64,000 nt of DNA, taken from assembly GCA_036346275.1 (NCBI GenBank), contig CM070723.1:34788176-34852175 (forward strand), written 5' to 3'. The notes beneath the pieces were generated by a model. It saw only the letters and a list, made by a program, of their open reading frames with translations. It searched no databases and had not been told where the DNA came from. The translations under genes were made by a program, and so were the position numbers. Shown here in pieces: positions 57,429 to 64,000 of this stretch. This DNA comes from Otatea glauca (lineage: Eukaryota; Streptophyta; Magnoliopsida; Poales; Poaceae). The number at the start of each line of letters is the position of its first letter. The stretch's first letter is position 1.

Positions 57429-60030
57429 AAGAGTGAAACTGGTTGGCAAATAGCCTGAATGGACTTCATATGCGCCCTAAATAATATCCATATGCGTTTC
57501 GAATCCGTCTGACTCGGTGTCAAAAATTCTTCACAACGTGCCCAACTAGCACTTCAGACACCATTTGTGTGAAAAAAGTCACAGAGTGAAACTGAGTGAC
57601 AAACATCCCGAATGAACTTCATATACGCCCTAACTCATATGGGTATGCGTTTCAAATCCGTCCGAGTCGGTGTTAAAATTCTTCACAACGTGTCCCAACT
57701 TGCACTTCAGACTCCATTCGTGCCAAAAAAAGTTAAAGAGTGAAACTGATTGGCAAATACCCCGAATGGACATCATATGCACCCTGACTAATATCCGCAT
57801 GCGTTTCGAATCAGTCCGATTCGTATTAAAATTTCTTCATAACGTGCCCCAACAAGCACTGCAGACACCATTTGTGCAAAAAACGTCACAGAGTGAAACT
57901 GAGTGACAAAAACCATGAATGAACTTCAGATGCGCCCTAACTCAAATGGGTATGCGTTTTGAATCCGTTCGAGTCGGTGTTAAATATTCTAAACAACATG
58001 TCCGAACTTGCACTACAGACTCCATTAGTGCGAAAAAACTCATAGAGTGAAACTGAGTGGCAAATACCCTGAATGGACTTCATATGCACCCTAACTGATA
58101 TGTACACATTTCGAATCCGTCCAAGTCGGTGTTAAAAATTCTTCACAACGTGTCTAACTAGCACTACAGACACCATTTGTGTGAAAAAAGTCACAGAGTG
58201 AAACTGAGTGACAAACACAACGAATGGACTTCATATGCGCTCTAACTAATACCTGTATGCGTTTCGAATCCGTCCGATTCGTGTTAAAAATTCTTCACAA
58301 CGTGTCCCAACTAGCACTTCAGACACCATTTGTGTCAAAAAAGTCACAGAGTGAAACTGTTTGACAAACACACCGAATGGACTTCATATGCGCCCTAACC
58401 AATATCCGTATGCGTTTCGATTTCGTCCGAGACAGTGTTAAATATTCTTCACAACGTGTCCGAACTTGCACTCTAGAATCCACTCGTGCGAAAAAAGTCA
58501 CAGAGTGAAACTGGTTGACAAATACCCAGAATGGACTTCATATTCGCTCTAACTAATATCCGTATGCGTTTCAAATCCGTCCGACTCGGTGTTCAAAATT
58601 CTTCACAACGTGTCCCTACTAACACTGAAAAAAATCATAGAGTGAAACTGAGTGACAAACACACCGAATGGACATCACATGCGCCCAAACTAATATCCGC
58701 ATGAGTTTCGAATCCGTCCGGTTCGGTGTTAAAAATTCTTCACAACGCGACCCAACTAGCACTGCGGACACCATTTGTGCGAAAAAAGTCACGGAGTGAA
58801 ACTGAGTGTGACAAACACCACGAATGGACTTCATATGCACCCTAACTCATATGGGTATGCGTTTCGAATCCGTCCGAGTCGGTATTAAAAATTCTTCACA
58901 ACGTGTCCTGTCTTGCACTGCAGACTCTATTCGTGCGGAAAAAAGTCACAGAGTGAAACTGAGGGGCAAATACCCCAAATAGACTTCATATGCGCCCTAA
59001 CTAATATCCGTACGCGTTTCGAATCTTTCGAGTCGGTGTTAAAAATTCTTCACAACGTGTCCCAACTAGCACTGCAGACACCATTTGTGTGAAAAAAGTC
59101 ACAGAGTGAAACTGAGTGTCAAACACACCGAATGGGCTTCATATGCGCCCTAACTAATATCCGTATGTGTTTTGAATCCGTCCGGTTCGGTGTTAAAAAT
59201 TCTTCACAACGTGTCCCAACTTGCACTGCAGACACCATTTGTGAGAAAAAAGTCACAGAGTGAAACTGAGCGACAAACACCCCGAATGGACTTCATATGC
59301 GCCCTAACTAATATGGGTATGAGTTTCGAATCCGTCCGAGTCGTTGTTTAAAATTTTTCACAATGTGTCCCAACTTACACTACAGATTCCATTCGTGCGA
59401 AAAAAGTCACAGAGTGAAACTGAGTGGCAAATACCCCGAATGGACTTCATAACTAATATTCGTATGCGTTTTGAATCCGTCTGAGTCGGTGTTAAAAATT
59501 CTTCACAACGTGTCCCAACTAGCATTGCAGACACCATTTGTGCGAAAAAAGTCACAGAGTGAAACTGAGTGACAAACACCCCAAATGGACTTCATGTGCC
59601 CTCTAACTAATATCTGAGAGCATTTCGAATCCGTCTGGTTCGTGTTAAAAATTCTTCACAACGTGTCCCTACTAGCACGGCAGACACCATTTGTGTGAAA
59701 AAAGTCACAGAGTGAAACTGAGTGACAAACACACCGAATGGACTTCATATGCACCCTAACTAATGTCAGTATGCGTTTCGAATCCGTCCGGTTCGGTGTT
59801 AAAAATTCATCACAACGTGTCCCAACTAACACTATAGACTTCATTTGTGAATAAAAGACACAGAGTGAAACTGGTGGGCAAATACCCCGAATGGAGTTCA
59901 TATGCGCTCTAACTAATATCCGTATGCGTTTCTAGTCCGTCCGGTTCGTGTTAAAAATTGTTCACAACGTGTCCCAACTAGCACTGCAGACACCATTTGT
60001 ATGAAAAAAGTCACAGAGTGAAACTGAGTG
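57429..60030. repeat. Satellite block 3 (~154-bp monomers)
   Basis: About 17 monomers. B-type landmarks are at about 57708, 58017, 58477, 58925 and 59385. A distinctive variant with TTTGTGAATAAAAGACAC and GGTGGGCAAATACC lies at about 59842-59890 and recurs only at about 63875-63923 in block 4. The array begins against the Tat leader (57428) and ends against the truncated CRM-like gag. Confidence 0.95.
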
Positions 60031-60607
60031 GCAGCATGAATCCTTCTACGTTTAGAGAAGTCATAGCAAGAAAATTTTTGATCTACCGCCAACTCCCAAT
60101 CTAGATAAACATCAGGATTATAAGTACCATCAAAAGGAAGCATAGTAAATTTCATTTTTGCCATAGAGTCATCACGTTCTTCCCTTTGATCATGTTGATT
60201 TCTAGCCATACCTTGCAGGTTATTGCGGAGTCGACGATGATGTCGGTCGTTGTTCACATTTACCCTGTAGTCGTCCTCGGTATCGGCGACGTAGTTGTTC
60301 TCCTCTTGATCCACCCCGTTTAAATTAACAGGGACAACCGGTGGGGCGCCGCGTTGGCCCAAAGCATGACCAGCGGCACCATTGTTGCGAGTAGCACCTT
60401 GAAGAAGTTGTGCTAGCTGTGCTTGAAGCTCAGTGAGGGGTGCCAATTGCGCCTGAATCGCATCAAGAGTTTCACGAGTTCGCATCTCATGCTGATTGTG
60501 CATCCTCTTGAAATGAGTGACCCAACGCCGTTCTTTTGGCGTTAGGCGGTCCTCATGTTCACTCCCACTGCCGACGTTACTCCCACGATTGCTTGGACTA
60601 CCTGCCA
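60031..60607 (-). pseudogene. CRM-type gag, N-terminal part
   Basis: Probable start at MAGSPSNRGSNVGSGSEHED (ATG near 60608), then RWVTHFKRMHNQHEMRTRET, a Gln/Leu-rich coiled region (IQAQLAPLTELQAQLAQLL), Asn/His/Arg-rich linkers, and the capsid start KMKFTMLPFDGTYNPD and WELAVDQKFSCYDFSKRRRI. At HAA the reading passes into satellite-derived residues. About 190 residues are intact without stops, better than the copy at 2900-3835. Truncated, therefore non-functional. Confidence 0.85.
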
Positions 60608-60624
60608 TGGTTTGGAGCAACAAA

Positions 60625-61767
60625 ACAGAGAACTCACAAGAGGGTTAGTTCCTATGGACTACTAATATATGGGCCGTGGATGGTCTCACGCGCTCAAGCT
60701 AACACAAAGTTCTTACCAGTTCTTACCCTACAGCTTGTCAAGGTCTGATCGGATAATGACGGTAACTGCACTCGTGAGGTGACAAAGCGATTGCAAGGTA
60801 CTTTTCACGTGGTTAATAGTAAGTGGAGTTTGGACAGTATTATTTGTAGCAAAGGAAAAACTAGAACCACACTAGTCAAAACAAGTTGAAAGAATGTTCA
60901 ACGGCGGTACGTGCTGGTCCTAGGCTAGACCGTGCTAGAGACGTGAGCTTAGACACTAAAGAAGTCACAGAACAGCAACCAGGACGTTATCAATGCAGAA
61001 GCAACAGCTAGGGCTCCTTTCTTCCCTCTTTTTTTTTGCTGATTTTTTTTGAATTTTTCTCCAATTTTTTTTGTGGGAGCCCTAGACTGGAAACAAGACT
61101 CAAAAAAAGGAATCCAGAGAAGTAAAGGCTGGCACGGTTTGATATGGATATGGATGGCAACAGAACAAACGCTAAAGATACAGCAATGACCACTGCATGC
61201 GTGCTATATTTGGAGGGAAAAGGTAGATATGGAAAGGAGGAGGATCTCAATTCCTTCTCTGTTTGGATACCACTGGATGCGTTTGGCTATATATGGAAAC
61301 TTCGGTGAGTTTTGGTGGAATACGGATTGGAAGGAAGGAACCGAGTTGGTTGGAGAAGACGTGGGCTGCTCAGTTTGGAAACGGATTGGAAGGAAGGAAC
61401 CGAGTTGGATTGGAAGGAATCTTGTGGGCCGCTCGGTTTGATGGAAATTGGGGCGTTCTGGTGGAAGGCTTTCGGTTTTGTGGAAGGAAGATGGCAGCAC
61501 AATAGATGCACAAACAACCCGATGCTGTGACAAAAACGTGAATAGAACTCGAAACTCTAAAGACCAAACGCTAAGACCAGCAACGACACAACGATGCAAC
61601 ACAAATTCAGTAAGAAATAAACTAGGTAGTAATAGTAAAGCTAAAAGGGGGCTCGGATTAGATCGAATACACGACGAACATATATATTTTTTGGGCTATT
61701 TTTCTGGACTCTAGGACGAACAAGATGAACTAAACAAGGATAAGGGTGTTCTCACCAGGCAACCGTC
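60625..61767 (-). other. Leader of the truncated CRM-like element; no gene seen
   Basis: A-rich and T-rich tracts (61015-61075) and several short open stretches on both strands without recognisable domains. One plus-strand segment has near-repeats of GGAAGGAACCGAGTTGG (about 61330, 61393) within 61229-61530. Confidence 0.6.
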
Positions 61768-61779
61768 GCTCTAATACCA
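61768..61779 (-). other. Primer-binding site of the truncated CRM-like element
   Basis: TGGTATTAGAGC on the minus strand, two bases from the LTR end and one change from TGGTATCAGAGC. Confidence 0.85.
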
Positions 61780-61781
61780 CC

Positions 61782-62664
61782 TGATGCGCACTAGGGTTGT
61801 CCCGATCTTCTGATGAGAACGATATGCTGAACCACAAGATCAGCAACCAAACAATCGCAACATCACCACACGAGGCGAGCAACCGAATCAAAGACCCGAT
61901 CGACCCTTGAACCTGCTGCAACCAAGAACAAGCAAGAACAAGGTGATAGCAATTTTCAAACCAATAATCTCAAATAAAAATAAGGTGAGGTTCTGTTTCT
62001 CAACTCGGGTGGTCTAGTCGATACACGCAAGATTGAGGAGGGACGCACACGGGGTCTACCAAAACACAACAAAACCTAAAAAATGAATAACAGGGGTTAG
62101 AACCGAATATAAAGGGGTACCCACACAAGGGGGGGCGCCCAAGAGGGGTGCGGCAGCCAAGAGAGGGTCGTCGGCCAAAGGAGGGGTGGAACCCTAAAAG
62201 TACATGGGCCTTGGGCCCAAAAGAAAGGTGGCGCAGCACCTGGAATTTCTGTCCCGTGAGATTGTTCTGTGATTTCCTTTTGCACTAGGAGGAATTTGGT
62301 CTCAGGATTAGATCCATTGCGAAGGTTATCTCGATACCTTTCAAACGAGTTGTCGAACGTTGAAAACGGAGTTCGGATGTGGCTGTGGCGTACGTTTGAA
62401 GTACTGCTGCTCCTTGATGGCCGAACCGGATTCGGCGACGAATTGGGCTTTATCTCGGGCCTTCCTTGGCGCGTGGGCTATCCTCGGTGGATGTTCTTGA
62501 CGTGCTAGTCCAGCAAAGGTGGATGTAAAGGACTTGCTTCCGGATTAAGCCCTCCAGATATCGTAGACGAAGTAGTGGCCGAAACAGCGAGGGTCGGGGA
62601 CGAAGTAGCGGTCGTAGAAGAAGAAGGGGCAGCGGTTGTATCCATGATTGGGATGTCCTCATCA
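61782..62664 (-). repeat. 5' LTR of the truncated CRM-like element
   Basis: 883 bp, TGATGAGGACATCCC...GATGCGCATCA on the minus strand. Satellite follows at once at 62665. Confidence 0.85.
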
Positions 62665-64000
62665 GAGTGAAACTAAGTGACAAACACCCCAAATGGACTT
62701 CATATGCCCTCTAACTAATATCAGTATGCGTTTCGAATCCGTCCGATTCGTGTTAAAAATTCTTCACAACGTGTCCAAACTAACACTGCAAACACCATTT
62801 GTGTGAAAAAAGTCACAGAGTGAAAATGAGTGACAAACACACTGAATGGACTTCACATGCGCCCTAACTCATATTGGTATGCGTTTCGAATCCGTCCGAG
62901 TCGGTGTTAAAAATTCATTATAACGTGTCCCAACGTGCACTGCAGACTCCATTCGTGCGGAAAAATAACAGAGTGAAACAGGTGGGCAAATACACCGAAT
63001 GGACTTCATATGCGCCCTAACTAATATCCGTATGCGTTTCGAATCCGTCTAACTCAGTGTTAAAAATCTTCGCAACGTGTCCCAACTAGCACTTCAGACA
63101 CCATTTGTGTGAAAAAAGTCACAGAGTGAATCTGAGTGACAAACACAACGAATGGACTTCATGTGCACCCTATCTAATATCCGTATGAGCTTCGAATCCA
63201 TCCGGTTCGATGATAAAAATTCATCACAACGTGTCCCAACTAGCACTGCAGACACCATTTGTGCGAAAAAAGTCACAGACTGAAACTGAGTGACAAACAC
63301 CCCGAATGGACTTCATATGCGCCCAAACTCATACGGGTATGCATTTCTAATCCGTCCGAGTCGGTGATAAAAATTCTTCAAAACGTGTCCCAACTTGCAT
63401 TGCAAGTCCCATTCGTGCGAAAAAAAGTCAAAGAGTGAAACAGAGTGTGAAATACACCGAATGGACTTCATATGCACCCTAACTAATATTCGTATGCGTT
63501 TTGAATCCGTCCGAGTCGGTGTTAAGAATTCTTCACAACGTGTCTCAACCAACACTGCTGACACCATTTGTGCGAAAAAAGTCACAGAGTGAAAGTGAGT
63601 GACAAACACCTAGAATGGCCTTCATATGCGCTCTAACTAATATCCGAATGCGTTTCAAATTCGTCCGCTTCGTGTTAAAAATTCTTCACAATGTGTCCCA
63701 ACTAACACTACAGAGACCATTTGTGTGAAAAAAGTCACAGATTGAAACTGAGTGAAAAACACCCCGAATGGACTTCATATTCGCCCTAACTAATATCAGT
63801 ATGTGTTTCGAATCCGTCCGGTTCGGTGTTAAAAATTCATCACAACGTGTCTCAACTAACACTGCAGACTCCATTTGTGAATAAAAGACACAGAGTGAAA
63901 CTGGTGGGCAAATACCCCGAACGGAGTTCATATGCGCTCTAACTAATATCCGTATGCGTTTCGAATCCGTTCGGTTCGTGTTAAAAATTCTTCACAACGT
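62665..64000. repeat. Satellite block 4 (~154-bp monomers, continues past the window)
   Basis: About 8.7 monomers of the same family as blocks 1-3. The GAATAAAAGACAC variant at about 63875 links it to block 3. The array runs to the window edge, so its full length is unknown. Confidence 0.95.

Larger units (their letters stand above)
60031..62664 (-). mobile_element. CRM-like element, minus strand, truncated in gag
   Basis: Minus-strand order: 5' LTR 62664-61782, PBS 61779-61768, leader of about 1.15 kb, and gag from about 60607 to 60031, where it joins satellite. There is no pol and no 3' LTR. The LTR starts TGATGAGGACATCCC and ends GCGCATCA, the same termini as 1647-5849. The frame at the LTR start reads DEDIPIMDTT, again a pol tail. 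GAGTG occurs on both outer sides, but in the satellite it is part of the repeat and out of phase, so it is not convincing as a duplication. Confidence 0.85.

Noticed and set aside
61204..61602. 132-codon minus-strand open frame in the CRM leader
   Set aside because: Ser/Pro/Phe-rich, overlapped by open frames on the other strand, with internal near-repeats and no recognisable domain; treated as leader.
60015..62670. GAGTG on both sides of the truncated CRM-like element as a target-site duplication
   Set aside because: GAGTG occurs twice within each satellite monomer, and the left flank runs 10 bp too far for a simple duplication. One end is also truncated inside gag.
1..64000. CRISPR arrays, bacterial operons, ribosome binding sites
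   Set aside because: The tandem repeats are contiguous satellite monomers without spacers, and all coding DNA is from plant LTR retrotransposons.

Overview
This window looks like (peri)centromeric or otherwise heterochromatic DNA from a plant, most likely a grass. I see no host gene that I can support. It consists of two things: arrays of a roughly 154-bp tandem satellite, and LTR retrotransposons of grass-type lineages inserted into the satellite and into each other. The lineages are CRM-like chromovirus, Tat, Del/Tekay chromovirus, and a gag-only copia/Sirevirus-like element. Every coding stretch I could assign belongs to a retroelement, and nearly all carry frameshifts or stops. I could not identify the species or match the satellite to a named family.

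Layout. 1-20 is satellite. 21-~6640 is a nest of CRM-like DNA: a plus-strand element reduced to 5' LTR, PBS and leader carries a solo LTR (759-5888, flanked by TTCTT at 754-758 and 5889-5893). That solo LTR in turn carries a minus-strand, gag-containing CRM-like element (1647-5849, flanked by CCTCC at 1642-1646 and 5850-5854). ~6640-9105 is satellite block 1. 9106-20568 is a structurally complete 11.5-kb non-autonomous element flanked by GAATC (LTRs of 2,362 and 2,353 bp, a gag, no pol). 20569-~27655 is satellite block 2. ~27656-57428 is a minus-strand Tat element split in two (27656-~33503 and 57278-57428) by a Del/Tekay element X. X is itself split (33504-41535 and 53553-57277) by a second, complete 12-kb Del/Tekay element Y (41536-53552, flanked by GCTGG on both sides). 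57429-~60030 is satellite block 3. ~60031-62664 is a truncated minus-strand CRM-like element (5' LTR, PBS, leader, start of gag). 62665-64000 is satellite block 4.

Relative ages follow from the nesting. In the large nest the order is satellite, Tat, Del X, Del Y. In the small nest it is satellite, CRM plus-strand element, CRM solo LTR, CRM minus-strand element. Pairing of the four Del LTRs is supported twice: by the target-site duplication, and by shared indel variants (33504-36687 with 54399-57277; 41536-44683 with 50366-53552).

The points most worth a second look are: (i) an extra coding region between the PBS and gag of both Del elements, with a conserved N-terminal block, a coiled-coil-like middle and a glutamate run; (ii) a mostly four-monomer (~616 bp) higher-order periodicity in the satellite; (iii) palindromic GGTCGG/CCGACC arrays in the LTRs of the gag-only element, plus several polypurine tracts upstream of its 3' LTR; (iv) CRM-type pol tails whose reading frame runs through the polypurine tract into the LTR; and (v) the fully resolved nesting itself.
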